A stretch of 31,392 nt of DNA from a virus. The notes under the pieces were generated by a model. The model had not been told where the DNA came from, did not search any database, and saw nothing but the letters and a program-made list of their open reading frames with translations. The stretch is taken from positions 1 through 31,392 of the IMG/VR virus record IMGVR_UViG_3300032307_000983; one strand, written 5' to 3'. Made by a program: the position numbers and the translations under genes. This document shows, one piece after another, positions 7,434 through 15,151 of this stretch (the stretch's first letter is position 1; each line of letters begins with the position of its first letter).

Positions 7434-7673
7434 TTACTTTGCCAAGAGTCCGAATCTCGAATTTTTATTTTTGAAGAAGCACCAAAATTGATATCTCATA
7501 TATTTTACCGCATCGGCATCCGCATCAGTGAGTTTTTCTTTGGTGTGTTTGTTTTCCCAAAGATTAAAACACCGAAGTGTTGTGTCCAGATGTTCTTTAC
7601 TCTTCGAAGATTGGAGTAGTTTGAGTACCCACTTGAAATCTTTGATTGCGGAAGTCATATTCATTGTCATCAT
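7434..7673 (-). CDS. Small basic hypothetical protein, 79 aa
   Basis: The protein is helical and Lys/Trp-rich (IKDFKWVLKLLQSSKSKEHL, VKYMRYQFWCFFKNKN). There are four possible Met starts within the first six codons; the first leaves about 10 nt after the predicted transcription start. It has a host-type promoter and a terminator, so it is probably an early single-gene unit. The 104-nt stretch from its stop to the terminator hairpin contains only a small CTCAC/GTGAG hairpin (7353-7365). No family is recognised. Confidence 0.6.
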   Translation of the reverse strand: MMTMNMTSAIKDFKWVLKLLQSSKSKEHLDTTLRCFNLWENKHTKEKLTDADADAVKYMRYQFWCFFKNKNSRFGLLAK

Positions 7674-7689
7674 GGTTATTTATTTACAA

Positions 7690-7720
7690 CAAAGATACAA
7701 TAAAAATTTACTCTGCGAAA
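7690..7720 (-). promoter_or_regulatory. Bacteroidetes-type promoter for 7673 gene
   Basis: On the minus strand, TATCTTTG (complement of 7690-7697) fits TAnnTTTG. A weak -33-like TTTC (complement of 7717-7720) is 19 nt upstream. The ATG lies 17 nt past the -7 box. Confidence 0.6.
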
Positions 7721-7768
7721 CCCACAAGAATAAATAATTAAAATTGTTGAGGTTTATCTTCAACTTCC

Positions 7769-8596
7769 TTATTTCAACAATCCGAAATATTCTTTGAAGT
7801 GTTTAATTCTATCGGCAAGTCCAATAGTACCACCATTAACTCTTTTTGTTACAGCCGTCACAGTTGCGTCATCCGCTCCTTTGTCACAAATGTCCCACAA
7901 TTTATTTGAATCAAAGAAAAACGCTGCAGATGCCAAAGGATATTTTGTTGCAACTAAATCAGGATTTCCAACTGTATCTTCGCCAATAAATTTAGCGAAT
8001 CTTGTATAGTTGTCTTTTCCTGTTAATTGGATATATCCACGACCTCTAAACTTGAAACCTTCTTTTGTCGTTTCATCTCCATTACCCATTCTACTTCCAT
8101 AAACTTTTGAAGCAATTTTTTCAGGATTTCTAGCGTAACCTTCAGCGAGATTACCAGGAAAATACTTTGGAAATATTTTTTTCAAACCATCCGCAGAATA
8201 GTTAAGATTTTCTTGAACTGCTTTGAATCCTGCAGATTCGTGTCCACACTGAGCTAAAAAGTGAGCTAATCTTAGTGGATTTGAAATGTTGAATTTTTTC
8301 GCAGCGTCAGGAATCTGTGCGATTACCGCATCAGGAATATGACCTTTTAGATTTTCTAACTTCAAAGGACCTGCGTTTACGATTGGAGTCGATGGTTCTG
8401 TAATTAATTGTTTCTCTCCGAACATCTTTGCCCAAGTACCTTCACCAACAATGCCGTCAGCGGTTAATCCATTAGCCGCTTGCCATTTTTTAACCGCAGC
8501 TTCTGTACCAGAACCGAATACACCATCGGCTCCCAAACCTAATTTTGCTTGGAGTTTTTTAACGTCTTCCCCTTTAGACCCGTTCTTTAGTATCAT
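7769..8596 (-). CDS. Endolysin: peptidoglycan-binding domain plus GH19-type muramidase/chitinase-like domain
   Basis: A 275-residue modular lysis enzyme. Residues about 1-60 (GSKGEDVKKLQAKLG, DGVFGSGTEAAVKKWQ, ADGIVGEGTWAKM) are a classic PG_binding_1 repeat. After a short linker, residues about 85-275 match glycoside hydrolase family 19, with RLAHFLAQCGHESAGF carrying the likely catalytic Glu (E120), FRGRGYIQLTGKDNY and the RVNGG-type C-terminal motif. It would cleave host peptidoglycan at the end of infection. There is no signal peptide, so it needs a holin to reach the periplasm. It is transcribed divergently from the 8718-15125 envelope block, which contains a holin candidate. Confidence 0.93.
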   Translation of the reverse strand: MILKNGSKGEDVKKLQAKLGLGADGVFGSGTEAAVKKWQAANGLTADGIVGEGTWAKMFGEKQLITEPSTPIVNAGPLKLENLKGHIPDAVIAQIPDAAKKFNISNPLRLAHFLAQCGHESAGFKAVQENLNYSADGLKKIFPKYFPGNLAEGYARNPEKIASKVYGSRMGNGDETTKEGFKFRGRGYIQLTGKDNYTRFAKFIGEDTVGNPDLVATKYPLASAAFFFDSNKLWDICDKGADDATVTAVTKRVNGGTIGLADRIKHFKEYFGLLK

Positions 8597-8616
8597 AGTA
8601 ATTTATTTTTATAATG

Positions 8617-8623
8617 ATAAATA
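8617..8623 (-). promoter_or_regulatory. TATTTAT box (putative late promoter) for endolysin
   Basis: On the minus strand TATTTAT lies 20 nt upstream of the endolysin ATG, mirroring the plus-strand box at 8691-8697. The two would form a divergent late promoter pair. Confidence 0.4.
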
Positions 8624-8690
8624 TTCAAAAAATTAAATAGGAATGTCTTGACAAAATAATATAGTTTTTACCCAATAAGTATTTTTTGAG

Positions 8691-8697
8691 TATTTAT
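8691..8697 (+). promoter_or_regulatory. TATTTAT box (putative late promoter) for envelope block
   Basis: TATTTAT is 20 nt before the ATG at 8718 and immediately upstream of the 27-bp leader repeat. Confidence 0.45.
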
Positions 8698-8700
8698 TAG

Positions 8701-8727
8701 TACCAAGATACTATCGAATGAAAATAC
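8701..8727 (+). repeat. 27-bp leader repeat, copy 2
   Basis: This sequence, which begins TACCAAGATACTATCG, spans the leader and first codons of the 8718 gene. It matches 26 of 27 bases of 23282-23308. The shared part includes the start codon and the codons for MKI. Confidence 0.85.
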
Positions 8728-9212
8728 TGTTGCTCTTCGTAACTAGCATTATGCTATACATAATGCCTCACGAAAATACAAAAACTACTAATGAAATATG
8801 GGTTGAATCTGTTGTAAACAAGATTCAAATAGGAAATCTCGCAGGAAACCGAAATTTAGAATTCGGTGTGAGAAACATCACAGAGGAATTTTTGCAAGAA
8901 AAAAATTTCGACCTAAATCCCGACTCCAATCAAAAATTATCTATTGAAATTATCTACTTGGATGTACTAAAAACCAAGTCGAATGTTTCTGTATTTCACA
9001 AGGACAAGGAATCTGTTGTAATCAGATTGAAGGGAGTTCTAAAAATCGATGGAAAAAAAGTTAAGGAAGTTATTGCGGAGGAGGAATCTTCTGAAATATC
9101 CATGTCAACTCTTATTGTTGACGGTGGAGGAAACTTCAATCAACAATCATTAAGTAATGCTCTAAAGAAAGCCAGCGATAACTTGGTAACTAAATTATTT
9201 GAAACAAACTAA
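8718..9212 (+). CDS. Exported protein, possible CsgG/YajG-like periplasmic component
   Basis: A 164-residue protein with a hydrophobic N-terminus (MKILLLFVTSIMLYIMP) that looks like a signal peptide or anchor, without a lipobox Cys. The mature part alternates strands and helices and ends in a helix, KKASDNLVTKLFETN. Features such as an ILxVD-like strand and a final helical ALKKASDNL segment recall the fold of CsgG/YajG-type proteins, but the similarity is weak. It is first in the nine-gene plus-strand block; the next gene starts 1 nt after its stop. I infer a periplasmic accessory role in the block's envelope function. Confidence 0.7.
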   Translation: MKILLLFVTSIMLYIMPHENTKTTNEIWVESVVNKIQIGNLAGNRNLEFGVRNITEEFLQEKNFDLNPDSNQKLSIEIIYLDVLKTKSNVSVFHKDKESVVIRLKGVLKIDGKKVKEVIAEEESSEISMSTLIVDGGGNFNQQSLSNALKKASDNLVTKLFETN

Positions 9213-9213
9213 A

Positions 9214-11313
9214 ATGAAAAAAATATTATTAATATCATTTTTATTGATGTCGTTCTCCTCTTTCGGGCAATCCAACATGAGGTTTAGACTCCCTGATACG
9301 AGGACACTTACTGATTTGAACGGAGGAGTAATCGACAGAGGAGATGATTTCAATGTATTTGTAACTGCGAATGGAAATAGTGACACACAAACAAGACAAT
9401 TATTATTCGATTTACAATTTGACCAAACTAATTTTAGTATAGTATCCATAACTCACGTAAGTAATGGTGGTGTATTACCTGCGAATTCAAACCCACAAAT
9501 ATCATTTGAAAATTATCCTGGATATGGGTATGCTGGAAATACGACCAATTCAAACGGAACCACTAGATATCAAACCGCAGGATACACATTTAACGCTGGT
9601 AGTAGTAACTCAATTATAAGGGTAATATTGACTTGGGCTAGTAATTCAGGAACAATAAACAACACGTTCAATAATTTAATTGCAGTTAGATTCAAACTTA
9701 AACCAACCTCAACCGCAAATTCATTCAATCCTGTTAGATTGAATTTTGTTGCAGCTTGGAATGGACAAGGTAATATGATTCCAACGATTATGGATTCACC
9801 GTTATCTACTGAGGTTATTATGAACCAAAATACGGGTAAATTAATAACCGCTAAAGTTGACGCAAATACTAATTTACTCAATTTAACTAATTTGAGAGTT
9901 TCATTCAAAGATACTTTAACAAATGTTAGTCAGGCATTCAATGTATTATCAAACGGTAATGTTGATATTAACCAATCGTTATTATCCGAAAATAAAGTTT
10001 ATGAAGTTTCGGTAATGCACGAATCAGATAAATTGAATACAATTTATAATGGTTCCATTACAATTTCCGATTTCACTTCAGCACAAGGTGAATTTCTAAC
10101 GATGGGTTTATTAGGTACCAAAGGTGAAACCATAAATTCAGGACAATCATTATACGCTGCAGATATTAATCGAGACAAAAAAATCGATGCTGGTGACCTA
10201 CCAAAATTATTAGCACAAGTTGTCGGTATCGATGCTTTAGTTACAGTACCGAATGGATATACACAAGGTAGTGGTGGTTATATGAGTGTACCAACATGGA
10301 TGTCGACTGACGCAACAACTATCGCTGGTCAAGTTGAGTGGGCGATAATTACACCAAATCATTATTCTCAAAATGTATCTAGAATATTGGTTGACATGAG
10401 AGAATTTGATGCGACTAATACTCCTGAAAAAATAAAGTCACTCCAAATATTTGATTTGTATGTTGGACCTATAGAATTTGTTTCAAAGGACGCAACTTGG
10501 GCGACCTTTAGAATACCATCTAATATACCTTCGATAGGTACTTCAACTTACGCTCCATACATAAGAAATATTAATGGAGGTCCTGATTTTGGATTAAGGG
10601 CTGAATTTACATTTAATGACTCGCCCTCTCATTCGTGGGGAGCAATAACAACAACTAATTGGAATTCTTTCGATTTCCCTAAAACTTATATAAAGACAGG
10701 TATAATAGGAACAAACACAACATTAGACTTGAAATATCTTTTGTGGGGAGATGTTAACCGTTCTCATTCATCACAGGTAGTAGTAAGTAATAATGGAGTA
10801 GCATCTGTAGTGAGTAGAGCTTCCAACAGTTTGAAATCGAATACCGCATTTAGAACTATGTCTACGGAGTCATTTATTAATACTCCTAATACGGTACCAT
10901 CCATCGATGTTAATCTATCAAATGTAACTGTGACATCAAATAGTATAGAAATTCCAGTTAATGTCACAACAAATGGAAATTTAGTGACAGGATTACAATT
11001 TGAGTTTGAATACGACCCTACTAAGATAAAATTTGAGGAGTTGTCACCAAATTTACCAAACACATGGTACTTATTTGTAAATTCTGTTGATAACAAAATT
11101 AAATTTGGCGCGATAGATCAAGGTGAGAAAACTCCAATAAACGGAAACTCAACTCCTTTCAAATTGAAGTTTTCAACCATAGGTAATGGTGTTGACATCT
11201 TGACCTCAATTAAAGTTTCTTCAACTATGGACGCAAGTGCAGTTAAAGGAAATCAATTAGGTATTAATTTGAATACTAGTCAAATAAAATTAACAGGATA
11301 TAACAATTTCTAA
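9214..11313 (+). CDS. Secreted cohesin/dockerin-like protein
   Basis: A 699-residue protein from the ATG at 9214 (an in-frame TTG at 9199 would sit inside the previous gene). It has a clear signal peptide, MKKILLISFLLMSFSSFGQ. Residues about 20-180 form a beta-rich cohesin-like domain (LLFDLQFDQTNF). Residues about 315-340 hold a calcium-loop dockerin-like repeat, DINRDKKIDAGDL. A second, degenerate one (GDVNRSHSS) occurs near residue 510. The C-terminal about 140 residues (VNLSNVTVTSNSIEIPVNVT, LQFEFEYDPTKIKFEEL) look like a second cohesin domain. In bacteria such modules mediate extracellular protein-protein docking. Finding them in a phage block beside a CsgG-like gene suggests an exported assembly or surface structure. 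Assignment is by pattern only. Confidence 0.75.
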   Translation: MKKILLISFLLMSFSSFGQSNMRFRLPDTRTLTDLNGGVIDRGDDFNVFVTANGNSDTQTRQLLFDLQFDQTNFSIVSITHVSNGGVLPANSNPQISFENYPGYGYAGNTTNSNGTTRYQTAGYTFNAGSSNSIIRVILTWASNSGTINNTFNNLIAVRFKLKPTSTANSFNPVRLNFVAAWNGQGNMIPTIMDSPLSTEVIMNQNTGKLITAKVDANTNLLNLTNLRVSFKDTLTNVSQAFNVLSNGNVDINQSLLSENKVYEVSVMHESDKLNTIYNGSITISDFTSAQGEFLTMGLLGTKGETINSGQSLYAADINRDKKIDAGDLPKLLAQVVGIDALVTVPNGYTQGSGGYMSVPTWMSTDATTIAGQVEWAIITPNHYSQNVSRILVDMREFDATNTPEKIKSLQIFDLYVGPIEFVSKDATWATFRIPSNIPSIGTSTYAPYIRNINGGPDFGLRAEFTFNDSPSHSWGAITTTNWNSFDFPKTYIKTGIIGTNTTLDLKYLLWGDVNRSHSSQVVVSNNGVASVVSRASNSLKSNTAFRTMSTESFINTPNTVPSIDVNLSNVTVTSNSIEIPVNVTTNGNLVTGLQFEFEYDPTKIKFEELSPNLPNTWYLFVNSVDNKIKFGAIDQGEKTPINGNSTPFKLKFSTIGNGVDILTSIKVSSTMDASAVKGNQLGINLNTSQIKLTGYNNF

Positions 11314-11314
11314 G

Positions 11315-11671
11315 ATGAAAAAAATATTAATCATACTAAGTTGTCTTTTCTTACAGGGATGTATGAACCCATACTACGATGAATCTCCGGTAATTAATTT
11401 AGGAGTTGAATCAACTACCACCAGTATAAAATCTGTTTTTCAAAGTGATAATGTTGTAATTATTGAATTTGAAACAACTATTGGTGCAAAATACTCAATA
11501 CAAATAATCCCATTTGGCCAAGAAACACCAATTAAAAAGGAGGGATTTACGGCAACTAATAACACAACACAAAGAGTGTTTGACTTATCAAAAGAATCTG
11601 TGGGATATTATGATTTAATCTTTATAGATATCTCAGGTAGAGAAGTAAAATATCCAATAATAATAAACTAA
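11315..11671 (+). CDS. Small lipoprotein
   Basis: A 118-residue protein with the lipoprotein signal MKKILIILSCLFLQGC; the lipobox LQGC gives Cys16 as the acylation site. The mature part is beta-rich and Ig/FN3-like (NVVIIEFETTIGAKYSIQII, GYYDLIFIDISGREVKYPI). It starts one base after the stop of the cohesin-like gene, so translation is coupled. It could be an outer-membrane anchored partner of the exported proteins or an o-spanin-like factor, though it is longer and more beta-rich than usual o-spanins. Confidence 0.75.
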   Translation: MKKILIILSCLFLQGCMNPYYDESPVINLGVESTTTSIKSVFQSDNVVIIEFETTIGAKYSIQIIPFGQETPIKKEGFTATNNTTQRVFDLSKESVGYYDLIFIDISGREVKYPIIIN

Positions 11672-11686
11672 ATAAATTAAAATAAC

Positions 11687-12010
11687 ATGAGTGAAGAATC
11701 AGAAGACCACAATGACGGAACTTGGTCAGGACTAAAGAAAACAATCATCGGATTGTTAACCACTGCGGTGTTGGGGGCAGGTGGAGTTGTTACAAATAAA
11801 TTCATCGGTGGAGATGAAGAAGCTGCAACACCTGTTCAACAACAAACACCAATTATCATCAACAATAACAACCAACAGCAACAACAGTCTGGTGGAAAAG
11901 AAACTGTTATAATCAGAGAAAAAGCTGCAGAATCTGCTCCTCAGAAACAAACAGAAAATAAACCTAAAAAAGAAGGAGACGAGTTCAAAGAAACCGCTCC
12001 AAAATGGTAA
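11687..12010 (+). CDS. Single-TM protein with Gln/Asn-rich tail
   Basis: A 107-residue protein. It has a short acidic N-terminus, one TM helix at about residues 18-38 (TIIGLLTTAVLGAGGVVTN), then a long polar tail with NNNNQQQQQ and a charged, Pro/Lys-rich end. Topology suggests an inner-membrane anchor with a disordered extension. Position in the envelope block suggests a lysis or secretion accessory. No family is recognised. Confidence 0.65.
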   Translation: MSEESEDHNDGTWSGLKKTIIGLLTTAVLGAGGVVTNKFIGGDEEAATPVQQQTPIIINNNNQQQQQSGGKETVIIREKAAESAPQKQTENKPKKEGDEFKETAPKW

Positions 12011-12015
12011 AAATT

Positions 12016-12177
12016 ATGGAACAATTTTTAAGTTTTTTAGTTCTCATCACGTTGTTGATGGTAACTTTATTTGTAATTAAATCTCCAATTTTGTTTTTAA
12101 CAATATTCTTCGGAGGAGCGACTTATCTACTTTTAAGAGGTAAGAATAAAGGATGGGCTTGGCCGCATAGACCATAA
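12016..12177 (+). CDS. 53-residue two-TM small membrane protein
   Basis: A short frame, MEQFLSFLVLITLLMVTLFV then IKSPILFLTIFFGGATYLLL, ending in a basic, Trp-rich tail (RGKNKGWAWPHRP). It starts 5 nt after the previous stop and ends 5 nt before the next start, filling the only gap in the operon. Two hydrophobic helices with a cationic tail fit a small holin, antiholin or membrane-assembly peptide. Confidence 0.65.
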   Translation: MEQFLSFLVLITLLMVTLFVIKSPILFLTIFFGGATYLLLRGKNKGWAWPHRP

Positions 12178-12182
12178 ATAAA

Positions 12183-12521
12183 ATGTCAAAAATCAAACAA
12201 TCGGAAAACACAGGATTCAGAGAGTTATTAAACTCAATGATGACTAGAAGATGGCTCATCACCGCAATTGTATTAATTACATTTCTAACCTTAACTGTTG
12301 GAATAGTATTTTCAATTCATATGAACACTACGGTTGGCCAAGAATGGAAAGAACTTTTATTACTTATGTTAGGTGCGTTCATCGGATCTTATAGTAAGAT
12401 TATAGACTACTGGTTCAGCGATACTGACAAAGACAAAATGTTGGTTCAAAAAATGGATGAAGAAGATGGTGTATCTGTAAGTAACACTTTGGATTCTTCA
12501 AATAACAAATTGGAAGAATAG
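12183..12521 (+). CDS. Holin candidate, two-TM protein
   Basis: A 112-residue protein with a basic N-terminus, TM1 at about residues 24-45 (WLITAIVLITFLTLTVGIVF), TM2 at about 58-76 (LLLLMLGAFIGSYSKIIDYWF) and a charged C-terminal tail of about 35 residues. The LGAFIGSYSKIIDYWF segment followed by a charged tail is a pattern I associate with phage holin families (GxxxxIIxYWFG type). It would permeabilise the inner membrane and release the endolysin encoded divergently at 7769-8596. Alternative holin: the 83-residue protein at 3936-4187. Confidence 0.7.
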   Translation: MSKIKQSENTGFRELLNSMMTRRWLITAIVLITFLTLTVGIVFSIHMNTTVGQEWKELLLLMLGAFIGSYSKIIDYWFSDTDKDKMLVQKMDEEDGVSVSNTLDSSNNKLEE

Positions 12522-12528
12522 AAAATCT

Positions 12529-13248
12529 ATGAAAAAAATTATTTTATTGACAATTGCGAGTCTATTGTCTTCAACTTTATTGGCTCAAACGGTTGGTTCT
12601 ACGAAAACTGAACAATACAAAGCATCATTTGAAACTGCAATTGACATAAGTCAATTTATGGATTATGAAGGAAAACAAATTCCGATTCAAATTCTTAAAG
12701 CAGGTATTTCAGATGAAATGTATGAGATGTATCCTGAACTGAAAGAAAAAAGAGTTGGATTAGGTGTTGCCAACATATCAATGGAATATCTTGAGAATCT
12801 TAATAGATTCAAATTCACTGAAGACAAAACAGAGATAAAGAATAGAATGGTAAAACAATTCCAAGCGTCTCAAGCGGGTATTTCAGAGAACCAACTTGAT
12901 GGATTTGGTAAAATCAATCTTGCAGAATATTTCGTAACCATCGAATGTTATGATTATTCAATTTCTGAGGATGAAACTGTAAATCTAAAAGACGGAGTGA
13001 AAAATATGATGGTGACAAGAATTGGTCTTCAGGTAAGATTCACAAATGCTGAGACAGGTGTTGTTTTTGGAGCTTCAGGTCTTGGAGAAGCGGTGACGAC
13101 AAGAGAATTAACACTTTTATCAGACGCAACAGTCGACCCAGTCAAATTCAATCAATCTACAATATCCATTGCAACCAAAAAGGCTCTTGATATTGCTTGT
13201 GCCAGAATTTTGGATAGAATGATTAAAAAAGGAATATTCACAGAATAA
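12529..13248 (+). CDS. CsgG-like curli production assembly/transport protein
   Basis: A 239-residue protein with an ordinary signal peptide (MKKIILLTIASLLSSTLLAQ) and no lipobox Cys, unlike bacterial CsgG lipoproteins. The mature part shows the CsgG order: an N-terminal strand/helix region (RVGLGVANI), a long helix with QASQAGISENQL, a strand IN(L)AEYFVTIECYDYSI, then VTRIGLQVRFTNAETGVVFGASGLGEAV, which is the CsgG dR-vda-TG-v signature, and a final helix TKKALDIACARILDRM. CsgG forms an outer-membrane channel that secretes curli subunits. CsgG-like genes have been noted in some T4-like marine phages. Here it lies between a holin candidate and outer-membrane proteins. Confidence 0.7.
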   Translation: MKKIILLTIASLLSSTLLAQTVGSTKTEQYKASFETAIDISQFMDYEGKQIPIQILKAGISDEMYEMYPELKEKRVGLGVANISMEYLENLNRFKFTEDKTEIKNRMVKQFQASQAGISENQLDGFGKINLAEYFVTIECYDYSISEDETVNLKDGVKNMMVTRIGLQVRFTNAETGVVFGASGLGEAVTTRELTLLSDATVDPVKFNQSTISIATKKALDIACARILDRMIKKGIFTE

Positions 13249-13270
13249 AATATTTTGAAACCGATGATAA

Positions 13271-14503
13271 TTGAAAAGTCTAAAAATATTTTTAATCTTA
13301 TTTTTTGTGGCACTATTTTACCACGAATCACAGGGGCAAGTCGTAACTCAAACTTACATTGACCCCTGTGATTCAAAAACATATGTTGTTTCTATACCGA
13401 TACAATCAAACAGTGGTGTATTAGTCATCGTCAGAAACAAATCCAAAACATTTACATACCAACAATTTATTTCAGGAGAAGTGACAACTTGGATTAATGG
13501 GATTTTTTCCACTCCATGTCCGGCAAATGCGGTAGTAACCCAAACTGTAACACAAGCAGTATCACAAGCGGCATCAAGTGCTGCGTCATCCGCCGCCTCT
13601 TCAGCGGCATCCTCCGCTGCGTCATCTGCAGCATCGTCTACATCCACGAGTTCGACTCCTACGTCATCTTCTTCATCAAGTTCATCATCTCAGTCCTCCT
13701 CGTCCGAATCCTCTTCATCAAGTTCAAGTGAATCAAGTTCCAATGAAGGTGGTTCAGAAGAAGGTGGATCCGAAGAGGGTGGTTCAGATAGTGGAGATGG
13801 TGAAGATGAAAACTCAGACGGAAAAGGGGATAAAAAGAAGGCTGCTCCCGTCAATCCAATGTTGGTTGCATCTGATTTAACAACCGCACAAGGACCTGAT
13901 TTGAAATATAGTGTGATAGCGTCATTCGGAGTTAGTCAGTCATCGTTAGCTGGAAATGAATCTTGGAGTGCCAACGCAATGATTTGGAGTACATTGAATC
14001 AATTTGCGGTAGGTGGAGGATATACCAAGATGGACTTTCAAAATGGCAAGTTGAATCAGATTCATTCGTATTCAGTTACAGGAGCCTACTTGGAAGGAAA
14101 TTATATGGGGTTAGTTGGATATACAAATATTAAACCAAGTGAAAAATATGGTACCTATGGATATAACGTTGGTGTAATTACTTTATTGTTAAAAGATTCT
14201 GAAAAGAAATCGGCATTCAACTTATCTCTTTCAACTTCTGCAGTTGTGTTTTGGACAAAACCATATATCGTCAATTCAAAAATCACACTCTCACCACAGG
14301 TTTTTCTTATGAATTCACCAATATCATATAATCCTAAAATAAGAGAAACAACGGTTAATAGACAATTCTCATTTTTGGTTGGTTCCTCATTTGATTACCG
14401 AATTAGTAAAAGATTCGGTCTAAGCCTAAACTACAGAGCATTGGGAGCATCAGGTTCCCCAATCCTAAGCAACTTCTTGATTGGTTCAAGATTAATGTTA
14501 TAA
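13271..14503 (+). CDS. Ser-rich outer-membrane beta-barrel-like protein
   Basis: A 410-residue protein that I start at TTG 13271, because it gives a good signal peptide (MKSLKIFLILFFVALFYHESQGQ). The nearby ATG at 13264 is in another frame and stops after about 32 codons. After a short beta domain comes a low-complexity spacer at about residues 95-195: (SSAA)n repeats, a poly-Ser stretch, GGSEEGGSEEGG repeats and an acidic/Lys stretch. The last about 200 residues are alternating amphipathic strands ending IGSRLML, like a small outer-membrane barrel. The Ala/Ser repeats make this stretch locally GC-rich. It may be an outer-membrane partner of the CsgG-like protein or expose the Ser spacer outside. 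Confidence 0.7.
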   Translation: MKSLKIFLILFFVALFYHESQGQVVTQTYIDPCDSKTYVVSIPIQSNSGVLVIVRNKSKTFTYQQFISGEVTTWINGIFSTPCPANAVVTQTVTQAVSQAASSAASSAASSAASSAASSAASSTSTSSTPTSSSSSSSSSQSSSSESSSSSSSESSSNEGGSEEGGSEEGGSDSGDGEDENSDGKGDKKKAAPVNPMLVASDLTTAQGPDLKYSVIASFGVSQSSLAGNESWSANAMIWSTLNQFAVGGGYTKMDFQNGKLNQIHSYSVTGAYLEGNYMGLVGYTNIKPSEKYGTYGYNVGVITLLLKDSEKKSAFNLSLSTSAVVFWTKPYIVNSKITLSPQVFLMNSPISYNPKIRETTVNRQFSFLVGSSFDYRISKRFGLSLNYRALGASGSPILSNFLIGSRLML

Positions 14504-14507
14504 CGAT

Positions 14508-15125
14508 ATGAAAAAGATATTTGACATCAGACACATAGTAATACTCATAATGGTGGGTATAATAATATTCTTACAATTTTTTGTTCCTCCACAAATTGAA
14601 GTAGAAGAAAAATTGGTTTATGATACAATACCTCAAGAAGTCATCTATGAAGTGGAGGTTGAAGTACCATATGAGGTCGAGGTGGAAAAAATTGTTGAAG
14701 TACCCGCGCCAACTCCACTTGTTGACACCTCATTCATCTTAAAAAATTTTTTTATAAAAAATTTCGTCCAAGATACAATAACATTGAGTAATAATCAGGG
14801 GGTCATATATTTGTTTGATACCATATCCCAAAATAATGTTGTTGCAAGAAAATTCACCGCGAATATCAAACCAAAAATTGTGAGGGAACCTGCCCCCGAA
14901 CCACCAAAAGTTAGGAATCAAGTTTATATAGGATTGAATGGCGCGTTGAGTTATCAAGATTGGGTGAATTCATTGGGGACCAGTATTTTGTTGAAAACAA
15001 AAGATGATAAAATATTCCAACTTGGTGGAGGTGTTGCAAATAGAACTTTCGATGGGGTGACAGGAAGTTTCACTCCATACATAATGGGAGGAGTATATTG
15101 GAAGTTAAAATTTAATAAGGAGTAA
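14508..15125 (+). CDS. Membrane-anchored periplasmic protein with beta-rich C-terminus
   Basis: A 205-residue protein. It has one N-terminal TM helix at about residues 9-27 (IVILIMVGIIIFLQFFV), then an extended acidic Glu/Val repeat (YEVEVEVPYEVEVEKIVEVPAP) followed by a Pro-rich section. The C-terminal about 70 residues (QVYIGLNGAL, TSILLKTKDDKIFQLGGGVA, FTPYIMGGVYWKLKF) look like barrel or sandwich strands. The design, inner-membrane anchor, stiff spacer and outer-membrane-like end, could span the periplasm as a spanin or TonB-like protein does. It is last in the envelope block. Confidence 0.65.
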   Translation: MKKIFDIRHIVILIMVGIIIFLQFFVPPQIEVEEKLVYDTIPQEVIYEVEVEVPYEVEVEKIVEVPAPTPLVDTSFILKNFFIKNFVQDTITLSNNQGVIYLFDTISQNNVVARKFTANIKPKIVREPAPEPPKVRNQVYIGLNGALSYQDWVNSLGTSILLKTKDDKIFQLGGGVANRTFDGVTGSFTPYIMGGVYWKLKFNKE

Positions 15126-15128
15126 GAG

Positions 15129-15135
15129 TATTTAT
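15129..15135 (+). promoter_or_regulatory. TATTTAT box for 15152 operon
   Basis: TATTTATAA begins at 15129, just after the previous stop, with 16 nt between the heptamer and the ATG at 15152. It marks a new transcription unit of three coupled genes. Confidence 0.4.
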
Positions 15136-15151
15136 AAGAAATAGTAAACCA

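Noticed and set aside
8648-8690. E. coli-type TTGACA promoter at 8648
   Set aside because: No matching TATAAT box is at 16-18 nt, and the host-type consensus elsewhere in the window is different.
13578-13880. Alternative frames through the Ala/Ser repeat region
   Set aside because: They are by-products of the GC-rich GCN/TCN repeats; only the frame with a signal peptide and barrel-like end makes a sensible protein.
9214-15125. Type IX secretion C-terminal sorting signal on the cohesin-like or barrel-like proteins
   Set aside because: The C-termini lack the usual T9SS pattern (conserved Gly-rich strand and Lys-rich end), so export is assumed through the signal peptide alone.
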